Source: Streptomyces fructofermentans (lineage in GTDB: Bacteria > Actinomycetota > Actinomycetes > Streptomycetales > Streptomycetaceae). Taken from it: DNA of 64,000 nucleotides. Position 1 is the first letter of the stretch. Each line of letters opens with the position of its first letter. This document shows positions 34,808 to 42,946 of the stretch, piece after piece. A model generated the notes under the pieces. It had not been told where the DNA came from. It ran no database searches and saw nothing but the letters and a program-made list of their open reading frames with translations. The position numbers and the translations under genes were made by a program. Location: NCBI RefSeq assembly GCF_014651055.1, contig NZ_BMWD01000022.1, positions 99,532 to 163,531 of the forward strand, given 5' to 3'.

Positions 34808-36307
34808 ATGGGACCGACACACCAGATCGCCTTCTTTCTACGGGAGTTGGAGGGAGCGGACACAGGACGGCGTGCGGCTGCGGCCAAGGGGCTGGGCAGG
34901 CTCGGTCGGCCGGAGCACGCCTCGGTGCTCGTCCGCGCGTCCGTCGATCCGGCGCCCGAGGTGCGCGCGGCGGCGGCTCTCGGCCTGGGCCGCCTCGGAG
35001 TTCCGGAAGCGGGTGAGCGGGTACTGCACGTACTGATGGCCGACGCCGACCCGCGGGTCCGTCGCGAGGCCTCCCTCGCGGCGAACCGGCTGAGATCGGA
35101 CAGTGACTCGTTCGTACGTGCTTGCGCCCTGCTCCTGCGCGACCCGGACCACCACCTCCGGATCAATGCCCTGGTCGGCCTGGCACGCCTGAGGGTCCCG
35201 GGCGACGTTCCGGCGCTGGTGGCTCTCCTCGGGGACCCCGAGGGCGCGGTGTGGGGGCGGGCATGGAGCCTGATCCACGTGCTGCGGGACGATCCGGCCG
35301 TGCGTGACGAGGTGATCCGCACCGCCCGGGAGGGCGACGGCGCCGCGCGTGTGCGGGTATTGGAACTGCTGCCCGGCTGGTGCTCGGAACGCCTTGTCGA
35401 CTCGCTGCTGACTGGGCTGTGCGACCCGTCCGCCGAGGTGCGGATCGCGGTCGCGCGGCGGATGTCCGACATGGAGGCACCGGGGGTCGGCCAGGCCCTA
35501 GCCGCACGACTGCACGCCGAACGGGATGCGGCGGTGGCGGCCCGCCTGCTGGGCGTCCTGGGACACCGCGGCGACCGGCGGGTGGTCGATCCTGCCCTGC
35601 GATGGCTGCGCGACCCCGTGGCGGGGCCGGATGCCGCACGGGCGCTGGGAGCGGTGGACACCGGGCCTGCGGTGGACCGCCTGCGCGCCGCCGTCACCGA
35701 CACGACGATGCCGGGCCCGACCCGCGCCGCCGCGGCGGCGGCCGTCGGCCTGTGTGGAAGGTGGGACGCCGTGTGGCTGCTGCTGCCGCTTCTTCGCGAC
35801 CCCGCCGCCGAGGTACGGGCGGGCGCCGTCGACGGACTGGGCACACTCGTCCACAACGGGCTGCGGCCGTGGGAGCGCCGCCCGGTCGCCCGCGCCCTGG
35901 TGGCCCGTCTGACGGGCGACACCGACACGGTGTGGCGCACGGGGCACGCACTGGCCGGACTGGCGGAGGCCCTGCCCGCGTTGCGGCGGCTGTCCGACGA
36001 TGCCTCGGCCGGGGAGGTCCGGGCCGTCGCGCTGTCGCTGCTCGCCCCGGAGGACCGCGACTCTCCGGGAGACGGTGCCGAGGACGACGTACGCCGTCTC
36101 GTGCGGGGTCTCGACGACGGGCACGAACTGGTGCGCTACCACGCGGCGTTGGGTCTGGAGCGGTGGCTGGCGCGGTGCGGGACGCCGATGGCGGACCGTG
36201 CCGCGGTGCACGACCGGCTGACGGACTTGGCCCGGGACCCCTCCCCGCGGCTGCGGCAGGCCGCCACCGCAGCGCTCCGGGCCCTGGCCGACTGCCGTTC
36301 GGACTGA
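34808..36307 (+). CDS. HEAT/PBS-lyase repeat protein
   Basis: A 499-aa all-helical solenoid. Repeats of about 31 residues can be followed along the chain: RRAAAAKGLGRLGRPEHAS, VRAAAALGLGRLGVPEAG, VRREASLAANRLRS, LRINALVGLARLRVPGDVP, VRAGAVDGLGTLV and LRQAATAALRALAD. HEAT proteins are scaffolds that bind other proteins or nucleic acid. It precedes the MoxR-VWA modules in the same direction but is separated from them by 230 bp with its own promoter-like sequence, so membership of that system is possible and not shown. Confidence 0.85.
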   Translation: MGPTHQIAFFLRELEGADTGRRAAAAKGLGRLGRPEHASVLVRASVDPAPEVRAAAALGLGRLGVPEAGERVLHVLMADADPRVRREASLAANRLRSDSDSFVRACALLLRDPDHHLRINALVGLARLRVPGDVPALVALLGDPEGAVWGRAWSLIHVLRDDPAVRDEVIRTAREGDGAARVRVLELLPGWCSERLVDSLLTGLCDPSAEVRIAVARRMSDMEAPGVGQALAARLHAERDAAVAARLLGVLGHRGDRRVVDPALRWLRDPVAGPDAARALGAVDTGPAVDRLRAAVTDTTMPGPTRAAAAAAVGLCGRWDAVWLLLPLLRDPAAEVRAGAVDGLGTLVHNGLRPWERRPVARALVARLTGDTDTVWRTGHALAGLAEALPALRRLSDDASAGEVRAVALSLLAPEDRDSPGDGAEDDVRRLVRGLDDGHELVRYHAALGLERWLARCGTPMADRAAVHDRLTDLARDPSPRLRQAATAALRALADCRSD

Positions 36308-36397
36308 TCCGCGGCACCGCGGGCGGGGCGGGTCCGAAGGGGCGGGCGTGCGGGGCGTGACGTTCGTACGGTCGTGCGCAGGGCTCGCGAAAATTGC

Positions 36398-36426
36398 CTG
36401 ACAGGTCGAGGTGAAGGCGCTACTGT
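36398..36426 (+). promoter_or_regulatory. Probable sigma-70-type promoter of MoxR-VWA module 1
   Basis: CTGACA (36398-36403) and TACTGT (36421-36426) are separated by 17 bases, close to the HrdB-type consensus. It lies about 115 nt before the start at 36542. An imperfect inverted repeat GTGAG/CTCAC at about 36480-36498 could be a control site. Confidence 0.45.
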
Positions 36427-36541
36427 CACCCGCGATGACAACTTACTCCGCTGGCAGAATGGGGGACCCGTCCGCGCAAGGTGAGTGCTGATGCTCACTG
36501 ACATCGCGAACGAGGATTCCCGACTTTCCCTCTAACTGCGC

Positions 36542-38110
36542 GTGCGACGGTTCGCCGTGCCGCCCTCCATGATCGAGACCGCGACCGTGCGTCGGAGTGC
36601 GGGTGACTGGGCCGGGGCATGTGCCGCCGCCGCAGTCGACGTGGATCTCGACCTGCGTTCCGTGGCACGCGCCCGCGGGCAGGACTTCGCAGGCCAAGTC
36701 CGTTGCGATCTGCGTCACTTGGCGCCCGATCTGCTGCGCTGGCACATGCCGAGGATCGCTCCGCACGGGCTGCTGCGCCCCGGTCTGACGATTCCCCTGG
36801 CCCGGTACGGTGCCAGTGACCGTGCCGGACCTCGTTCCGGAACGGTCCAGTTGGTGGCTCGTACCGCTCCCGCCTGGGCGGACGCCGGTCAGCGGATGAG
36901 CCTCGCGCTGTGGGACGGCGCCGCCAAGGACGTCGGCGCCCGCCGTCACCCGCATCCCCGTCCGAGCCGCCGGTTCCGCCTCGACCTGCACCGCCATCTG
37001 TGGGACACCCGCACGACCGGCGAACTGCGGGCCCGGTCGGGAGCCGATCGGGAGCCCGGCCAGGTATCTCCCCCGGTGCCGGCCGAAGTGCTGGAGCTGG
37101 CGGCCCTGTACGGCCCCTGTGCCGTGGACCGCTGGGGCGCCGAGGCAGCGATCCTGCTCGGCTCCCTGGGGCGGCCCACGGACCACGTCGTCGTGCGGTT
37201 GGGCGCGCGACAGCGGCTGCTCCTCAGCCCGGTCGCGGACGAGGGCAGCCCGGAGCCGCCGGGATTCACGGTGGCCGGGGCTCCCACCAGGGGGGTCGCC
37301 GCGCTGCCGGTCCTGCCCGACGCGTCGACCTGGACACTGCCCGACCTGGAACTGATCCGCAGCGGCCGGATGGAGGCCGGCCGGCTGCACCCGCTGGTGG
37401 CCTCGGCGCTGGCTCCGAGGCACGCCGCGCATCCCCGTCCGAAGCCGGAGTCGAGTTCGGACGGGGAAACGGACGGACGCGGGGACGGGGCCAGGGACAG
37501 AGCCGGGGAGCACTACGCGGCAGGAGCCGCGGAGCGCGTACGGACACCGGTGACGGCATTCGCGGCGGACCACGCCGAGGTGTCGGAGCCGACGCGGCGG
37601 GGCCGCTCACGCGACTCGGGCCGGGCGTCCGGAGCACTTCCGAACGCCGGGACCGGGCCCCCGCGACGGCCGGGGCATCCGTATGTCGTCGAGTGCCGGG
37701 GCGAACAGCACCGGATCGGCATGGTCGACGGTGCCCTGTCCGCGCTGGACCACGGCCCCGACGAGATCCGCAGGGAAGAACTCCTGGCCGAACTGACCGG
37801 TACCCCGCTGCCCTGCCTCCAGGCCATCGACACGGCACACCGCCGTCCGGACTGCCTCACGGGAGTCAGGGAGCGCCTCCAACACGGCGATGTCGCCGGG
37901 GCGCTGGCCGTCGTGGAGGACCTTCTTGGCCCCGACGCGGTACTGCGCGACGGGGCGTTGCGGGACGAGTTGAAGGCGGCCGCCCGGCGGCGCGTCGCCC
38001 ACGGCCTGTACCGGACGGACCTCGACGGCCCCGGACCCGGCCGCGTCCTGCCCGGGCCCACCCGTCCGAAGGACCACCGCTCCAGTCCACGCCACGCGTC
38101 CTCGCGCTGA
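36542..38110 (+). CDS. Hypothetical protein of MoxR-VWA module 1
   Basis: A 522-aa protein that I do not recognise. Residues 1-280 look globular (CDLRHLAPDLLRWHMPRIAP; RFRLDLHRHLWDTRTTGELR), 300-380 are low-complexity and charged, and 390-520 form a helical C-terminal part (YVVECRGEQHRIGMVDGALS). It is the first gene of a run with a MoxR ATPase and a VWA-metallopeptidase, so it may be the substrate or the adaptor of that pair. The start is a GTG after an in-frame stop; no clear ribosome binding site is visible, and a later ATG at 36569 is possible. Confidence 0.72.
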   Translation: MRRFAVPPSMIETATVRRSAGDWAGACAAAAVDVDLDLRSVARARGQDFAGQVRCDLRHLAPDLLRWHMPRIAPHGLLRPGLTIPLARYGASDRAGPRSGTVQLVARTAPAWADAGQRMSLALWDGAAKDVGARRHPHPRPSRRFRLDLHRHLWDTRTTGELRARSGADREPGQVSPPVPAEVLELAALYGPCAVDRWGAEAAILLGSLGRPTDHVVVRLGARQRLLLSPVADEGSPEPPGFTVAGAPTRGVAALPVLPDASTWTLPDLELIRSGRMEAGRLHPLVASALAPRHAAHPRPKPESSSDGETDGRGDGARDRAGEHYAAGAAERVRTPVTAFAADHAEVSEPTRRGRSRDSGRASGALPNAGTGPPRRPGHPYVVECRGEQHRIGMVDGALSALDHGPDEIRREELLAELTGTPLPCLQAIDTAHRRPDCLTGVRERLQHGDVAGALAVVEDLLGPDAVLRDGALRDELKAAARRRVAHGLYRTDLDGPGPGRVLPGPTRPKDHRSSPRHASSR

Positions 38111-38329
38111 CCGAGGACGTGTTCCGCGCGTCCGACGCGCCCCGCCCACCTGTGTCCCAACGCCGTCCCGCAGCACGCCGGGGTTCACCGACCCGGGCGA
38201 CCCCAGCCCGTCCAACGCCTCCGTCCGCGAGGTCGGGGACCGTCCCCGACTCCGCGTCCGCCCAGTCGAACCGGTGACGCGCTCCGCCGCCCCCGACTCG
38301 TCTCCTCACGAACCCTCAGGTGATCGAAC

Positions 38330-39592
38330 ATGCCCGCAAACAGCCCGTCCACCACGTCCGACATCCTCGCCGGTCCGGCGCCCGCCTCCCAACTCGACAT
38401 CGCGGGCGCCCTGTTGGACCGCCTGCGCGACACCTCCACGGAGCCGCGAACCGACATCCAACTGGAGGCTCTCACCCTGGCAGTCGCCGCCGACCTGCCC
38501 GTCCTCCTGTGGGGCGAGCCGGGCATCGGCAAGACCGCGGCCCTCACCCAGCTGGCCGCTTCCCTGGAACTGCCCCTGACCACGGTCATCGCCAGCGTGC
38601 ACGAGCCGTCGGACTTCTCCGGCCTGCCCGTCGTCGGCGACGATCCCGCAGTGCAGGGTGTCCCGATGGCCCCGCCGGACTGGGCCGTACGCCTCGTCCG
38701 GGCCGGGCGGGGCCTGCTGTTCCTGGACGAGTTGTCCACCGCACCGCCCGCCGTCCAGGCAGCGCTGCTGCGTCTCGTCCTCGAGCGGCGCATCGGCGCC
38801 CTTCAACTTCCACCGGGCGTACGCATCGTGGCCGCAGCGAACCCGCGGTCCTCGGCCGCCGACGGCTGGGAGCTGAGCCCGCCCCTGGCCAACCGGTTCG
38901 TCCATCTCCAGTGGACGCACGACCACGACGTGGTGGTACGCGGACTCGGCGGGACATGGCCGCGGGCCGCGCTGCCCCGGCTCGACGGGGACAAGCTGCC
39001 GGAAGCCGTCGACTTCGCCCGGCGCGCCGTGTGCGAACTTCTGTCCGCCCGCCCCGCACTCGTCCACCGGCTTCCCAGCACCGAGGCCCGTCGCGGCGGC
39101 CCCTGGCCGTCCCCGCGGAGCTGGGAGATGACACTGCACCTGATCGCCTTCGCGACCGCGGCCGGCTCCTCCCGGGAGGTGGTGTCCCTGCTCGTCAGAG
39201 GAACCGTGGGGGACGGTCCTGGCCTCGAACTGCTGGCGGGCCTGGACCGGATGGACCTGCCGGACCCCGAACTGCTTCTGGTCGAGCCGGAGTCCGCCGC
39301 CCTGCCCGAGCGGGGCGACCTGCGCCAGGCCGTGCTCGACGGAGTGGTGGCCGCGGTCCGCAAGCGTCCCGACAAGGCGCGCTGGGACGCCGCGTGGGCG
39401 CTGCTGGTGCGCGCGCTGGACACCGGGGCCCCCGACCTGGTGGTCGTCCCGGCGACCATGCTCGCCTCACTGCGCCAGGAGGACTGGGACGTACCGGCGT
39501 CGATCGAGCGGCTCGCCGGGGCGGTGTCCGTGTCCCGGCGGGCGGACCGCGCGGCGGCCCGGGCCGCGTTCGCCACCGGGGCGGCCCGATGA
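38330..39592 (+). CDS. MoxR-family AAA+ ATPase (module 1)
   Basis: A 420-aa AAA+ protein. Walker A GEPGIGKT is at residues 62-69, Walker B GLLFLDEL at about 128-135, and sensor 1 lies in VRIVAAANP; LANRFVHL holds the Arg finger region. MoxR ATPases work with VWA proteins to remodel, activate or insert cofactors into targets; its VWA partner is the next gene, overlapping by 4 bp (ATGA). The ATG at 38330 has only a weak site upstream. Compare the second ATPase at 48137, which is of a different subtype. Confidence 0.92.
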   Translation: MPANSPSTTSDILAGPAPASQLDIAGALLDRLRDTSTEPRTDIQLEALTLAVAADLPVLLWGEPGIGKTAALTQLAASLELPLTTVIASVHEPSDFSGLPVVGDDPAVQGVPMAPPDWAVRLVRAGRGLLFLDELSTAPPAVQAALLRLVLERRIGALQLPPGVRIVAAANPRSSAADGWELSPPLANRFVHLQWTHDHDVVVRGLGGTWPRAALPRLDGDKLPEAVDFARRAVCELLSARPALVHRLPSTEARRGGPWPSPRSWEMTLHLIAFATAAGSSREVVSLLVRGTVGDGPGLELLAGLDRMDLPDPELLLVEPESAALPERGDLRQAVLDGVVAAVRKRPDKARWDAAWALLVRALDTGAPDLVVVPATMLASLRQEDWDVPASIERLAGAVSVSRRADRAAARAAFATGAAR

Positions 39593-40851
39593 CCGGCGGG
39601 ACGTCGAGCACGCTCAACCTCGACAAGCTGTACGCCGCCCGGCTCCAGGCGGCACGCGCCCGCCCCTACCTGGCCACGGCGCTGTTCGCCCTGCACGCCG
39701 TGGAGTCGAGGCAGGTGCCCACGATGGCCGTCGACCGGCACTGGCGGTGCTACGTCTCGGCGCGTTTCGTGGACCGCACACCGGTGGAGGAACTGGCCGG
39801 TGTGTGGGTCCACGAGGTGTCGCACCTGCTTCGGGACCACCACGGCCGCAGCGACAGGGTGGCCAAGGAGCGTGGTCTGAACGGTCCCGGGGAGCGGCTG
39901 CGGATGAACATCGCCGCCGACTGCGAGATCAACGACGACGTGTACGGCGAGGGCCTGGTCCGCCCCGAGGGCGTCGTCGACCCCGCGTCCCTGGGCCTCT
40001 CGGAGGGAGAGCTCATGGAGGACTACCTGCGGCAGTTCAGGCTCGGCCCGCTCACTCAGCGGCACACGTGGCTGGACTGCGGCAGCGGGGCCGACGGGCT
40101 GCAAAGGGGCTGGGAACTCGGTCCGGACGGGGCACACGGCCTGAGCGCGCAGGAGCGGGACGCCGTGCGCTTCCGGGTGGCCCAGGGCATCAAGGGCCGT
40201 CCCGGCAGCGCGGCCAGGACGTGGCAGCGGTGGGCGGAGGAGGCATTCCAACCGCCGCAGCCGTGGCGGGAGTTGCTCGGCTCGGCGGTCCGTGCCGCGA
40301 CCTCGGGCTCCGGTGCGGGCGCGGATTACAGCTACGGTCGTCCGTCGCGCCGCTCGGCCGGCGTGCCCGGGGTGGTACTCCCCAGTCTGCGGCGCAGGCC
40401 GCCCCAGGTCTCCGTGATCATCGACACCTCCGGCTCGGTCAGCGACGCCGAACTGGGCAGCGCGCTCGTCGAGGTGGCCGCGATCTCGCAGGCCGTGGGC
40501 GGTCGGCGGGACATGGTCTCCGTGCTGCCGTGCGACGCGGCGGCACCGGCCGTGCACCAGTTGTGCCGCGCCGAGGGCATTCCCCTGATGGGCGGTGGGG
40601 GTACGGACCTGCGGACCGGGTTCACCAAGGCCCTGCGGGCCCGTCCGCGTCCCGACGTCATCGTGGTCCTGACGGACGGTCAGACGCCCTGGCCCACCTC
40701 GCAGCCCTCCTGCCGGACGGTCATCGGCCTGTTCCCCCGCCCGTTCGAGTCACGGTCGTGGGACGAGGACGACGATCCCGAGTACGTCCCCGCCGCACCG
40801 CCCGACTGGGCCCGGGTGGTGGAGATCGGCTCGGCTCCCGGCGGGCGTTGA
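39589..40851 (+). CDS. Metallopeptidase-like/VWA protein (DUF2201 type, module 1)
   Basis: A 420-aa protein with two parts. The N-terminal part has a zinc-protease-type motif HEVSH (residues 75-79) with further acidic and His residues (AADCEINDD). The C-terminal part is a VWA-like domain with DTSGS (residues 279-283) as metal-ion-dependent adhesion site, and the later TDG. This matches the Pfam pair 'putative metallopeptidase' and 'VWA-like' of DUF2201 proteins. It is translationally coupled to the MoxR ATPase. A likely model is that ATPase-driven remodelling controls a protease; the substrate is unknown. Confidence 0.9.
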   Translation: MTGGTSSTLNLDKLYAARLQAARARPYLATALFALHAVESRQVPTMAVDRHWRCYVSARFVDRTPVEELAGVWVHEVSHLLRDHHGRSDRVAKERGLNGPGERLRMNIAADCEINDDVYGEGLVRPEGVVDPASLGLSEGELMEDYLRQFRLGPLTQRHTWLDCGSGADGLQRGWELGPDGAHGLSAQERDAVRFRVAQGIKGRPGSAARTWQRWAEEAFQPPQPWRELLGSAVRAATSGSGAGADYSYGRPSRRSAGVPGVVLPSLRRRPPQVSVIIDTSGSVSDAELGSALVEVAAISQAVGGRRDMVSVLPCDAAAPAVHQLCRAEGIPLMGGGGTDLRTGFTKALRARPRPDVIVVLTDGQTPWPTSQPSCRTVIGLFPRPFESRSWDEDDDPEYVPAAPPDWARVVEIGSAPGGR

Positions 40852-40966
40852 CGCGTGCGCGAGTGGCCCGCGCCGGCGCGGCAACTTGCTCTGCTTGCAG
40901 GGTTGTTGCCCGGCCAGGTCAGCAACTGCTGCGTCAGCCCGGCGGGCTGAGATGCGCCGGTACGGG

Positions 40967-40993
40967 GCACCTGACCGTGGGGCGGTCAGGTGC
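40967..40993. terminator. Bidirectional terminator between module 1 and the glycosylase gene
   Basis: GCACCTGACC (40967-40976) pairs perfectly with GGTCAGGTGC (40984-40993) over a 7-nt loop. The right arm includes the stop codon of the minus-strand glycosylase gene. It separates the convergent VWA and glycosylase genes. Confidence 0.75.
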
Positions 40994-41783
40994 CGGGGTC
41001 CCAGACGCCCTCGAACAGGGCGAGTTCCAGCAGATCGGGACAGGAGCGCGGCCATCCGATGCCTGAAGCGGCAAGTTGGTCCGAGCAGGCGTGGACCCAC
41101 TCCAGGTACACGCTGTAGCGGTGCGCGGTCCAACCGCTGTCCGACCAGATCCAGGCGGCGACCCCGGGCGCGGAGGACGGCCCGGTCTCCAGTCCCACGC
41201 GCGTGGCGTGGGACCTGATGACACGCGCGACCCTCTGGTCCAGGATCAGCGCCCGAGGGGCGGCCGGGGCGTCCCCGGCCAGGTCGAGGAAGTAGAGGAA
41301 CTTCGTGAAGAACGCCGGTCCCAGGCCCTTCACCGTGCCGCGAAGCAGGCGGTAGGCCTCGACGGCACCCTTCTCCCGGAGGGCCGTGCCCGCGTCGGAC
41401 AGCACGACGCCGACACCGGGATCCTGGAGTATCTCGGCGAGCCGGTGGGGGCCGTAGCCGGTCCTGCCCTGTCCCCACACGTACGGGGCGACCAGTGCCT
41501 CGGACCATTCGGAGCGCTCGACCGCGCTGCGGGTCGAGGCGGCCGCCTCGGCCCGGCTGACACGCGCGGTCGCGGTCTGTGACCTCTCCGCCAGGCCAGC
41601 GGGCCACGGGTCGACGCCCGACCAGTGCGCGGGCACGTACTCCACCGCGTGGCCGCCCGCGCCCGCCGCGTACCGGACGCCGGATCCGGCCAGCCAGTCG
41701 CCCAGCGCGCGCACCGCGGCCGGTGGCAGCAGTCGCGCCATCAGTTCCTTGTCCAGCGCGTTCGCGGCATCCTGTCGTCCCAT
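40986..41783 (-). CDS. OGG-fold DNA glycosylase-like protein
   Basis: A 265-aa helix-hairpin-helix protein. The hairpin segment is LRGTVKGLGPAFFTKFLYFL, and the following LILDQRVARVIRS contains the Asp typical of HhH-GPD enzymes such as OGG1 (catalytic Asp). The usual catalytic Lys of bifunctional glycosylases is not obvious. It probably recognises damaged or modified bases. The ATG at 41783 has GGAAGGAC upstream. It is divergent from the DUF4132 operon and lies between two MoxR-VWA modules, so a link to DNA damage or invading DNA is suggestive. Confidence 0.82.
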   Translation of the reverse strand: MGRQDAANALDKELMARLLPPAAVRALGDWLAGSGVRYAAGAGGHAVEYVPAHWSGVDPWPAGLAERSQTATARVSRAEAAASTRSAVERSEWSEALVAPYVWGQGRTGYGPHRLAEILQDPGVGVVLSDAGTALREKGAVEAYRLLRGTVKGLGPAFFTKFLYFLDLAGDAPAAPRALILDQRVARVIRSHATRVGLETGPSSAPGVAAWIWSDSGWTAHRYSVYLEWVHACSDQLAASGIGWPRSCPDLLELALFEGVWDPGT

Positions 41784-42030
41784 TCGCGTCCTTCCCGTTC
41801 CAGCGCGTTCGTCGGTGCGGGCGCCCGAATCCGGCCATGGCGGGGCCCACCCGGATTCGGCCCCAAAGGCCGCAAGTCATCTCGGACTTGCCGATCGTGT
41901 CAGAACCCTCCTGGCTCCGGGACCGTTCCGCCGGAACCGCCCCGCGGACCGGAGCCCCGCACCATTCTGGGGGCGCGTCCCGATGCCGAGGCGCCCCGCG
42001 CGGCCGCCGCGGGGCCATGCGAATCGGGCG
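41784..42030. other. Divergent control region, glycosylase / module 2
   Basis: No gene is supported here. Toward module 2 it carries the damage-type promoter at 42031-42053 and the palindrome at 42059-42073. I could not identify a clear promoter for the glycosylase gene. Confidence 0.4.
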
Positions 42031-42053
42031 TTGTCAGTGGCCTGACCTAGAGT
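42031..42053 (+). promoter_or_regulatory. RecA-NDp/PafBC-type DNA-damage promoter of module 2
   Basis: TTGTCAGTG (42031-42039), 8 bases, TAGAGT (42048-42053). This is an exact fit to TTGTCRGTG-N8-TAnnnT, the SOS-independent DNA-damage promoter described for mycobacterial recA and bound through PafBC in mycobacteria. It ends 38 nt before the ATG of the DUF4132 gene. That PafBC controls it here is inferred; the match itself is direct. Confidence 0.75.
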
Positions 42054-42058
42054 TCCGG

Positions 42059-42073
42059 TCACTTGATCAGTGA
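42059..42073. promoter_or_regulatory. Palindrome at the expected transcription start of module 2
   Basis: TCACT-TGATC-AGTGA: perfect 5-bp arms, with the near-palindromic TGATCA inside. It begins 5 nt after the -10 of the damage-type promoter and ends before the ribosome binding site. In that position a bound repressor would block transcription. Confidence 0.45.
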
Positions 42074-42091
42074 GGTGCGGGGAGGCACAGC

Positions 42092-42946
42092 ATGGGGTGG
42101 GTGACGGCCGGCGACTACGAGGTCGGGCTCGACGGCGGAAAGGTGGTGTGCCGCAACGGGGCGGGGCGGCGGCTCAAGTCCGTGCCGTCCAAACTCGCGG
42201 ACGACCCCGCGGTCATGGGCCTGCGGCAGCTCGCGGAATGGCTGGAACGGCACGACCGCCAGTGCCTCGCCGATGTCGAGAAGTGGATGGTGCGGTCGCT
42301 TCCGGTTCCGCTCGCCGTCATCGCCCGGGTCTGGCCGGACCCCGCTTGGCAGAGCGCGCTGCGCGATCTCGTCGTCACGGGTCCCGACGGCGAGGTGGCC
42401 GGATTCCTGCGGGACGCCGACCTGGACCGGGGGCTCGGTCTCGTCGACCTCGACGGGGACAGCGTGCGCATCGCTCCCGAACTTGTCAGCCTCCCCCATC
42501 CGGTGCTCCTGGACGACCTCGACGAGCTGCGCGAGTTCGCCGTCGAGCTGGGTGTCGAGCAGCGTGCCCAGCAACTCTTCAGAGAGGTGTGGCGGCCTCC
42601 GGCCGACCTCGACGCAGGGGCCACCTCGGTGGAGGAGTACGCGGGCGGCTCGTTCAAGGAGCTGCGCTTCCTGCACGGCAGGACCACCCAGCTCGGCTAC
42701 CGCGTACGCGGCGGCAACGCGGTCTGCCCCGTGCGCGAGGACGCCCGCGGCGTCGAGGCCAGGGTCTGGATCGGCGACTACGACAGCTACGAGGAGACCG
42801 AGACCGGGCCACTGACGTGGACCGACCGCGCCGGCAAGGCGCTCAGGCTCGGACAAGTGGGACCCGTCGCCTGGTCGGAGGGCATGCGCATGGCTGCCGC
42901 CCTCTTCGCCGGACGTGACATCGAGGACGAGGAGCAGGCGGCATGA
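42092..42946 (+). CDS. DUF4132 (MolR/YehI-like) protein, first gene of module 2
   Basis: A 284-aa protein equal to the C-terminal DUF4132 domain of longer MolR/YehI-like proteins. The region VSLPHPVLLDDLDELREFAV, then LGVEQRAQQLFREVW matches the family's HP-x-x-L...W pattern, and LRFLHGRTTQLGYRVRGGNA the next block. In E. coli the related yehI lies in the same neighbourhood as yehL, -M, -P and -Q; the molecular role is not established. The ATG at 42092 has GGGGAGG 7 nt upstream. The stop overlaps the next gene by 4 bp (ATGA), so translation is coupled. Confidence 0.82.
   Translation: MGWVTAGDYEVGLDGGKVVCRNGAGRRLKSVPSKLADDPAVMGLRQLAEWLERHDRQCLADVEKWMVRSLPVPLAVIARVWPDPAWQSALRDLVVTGPDGEVAGFLRDADLDRGLGLVDLDGDSVRIAPELVSLPHPVLLDDLDELREFAVELGVEQRAQQLFREVWRPPADLDAGATSVEEYAGGSFKELRFLHGRTTQLGYRVRGGNAVCPVREDARGVEARVWIGDYDSYEETETGPLTWTDRAGKALRLGQVGPVAWSEGMRMAAALFAGRDIEDEEQAA

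Noticed and set aside
36480..36500. A TGTCAGTG element on the minus strand upstream of module 1
   Set aside because: It lacks the first T of TTGTCA and has no -10 at the right distance, and no minus-strand gene follows.
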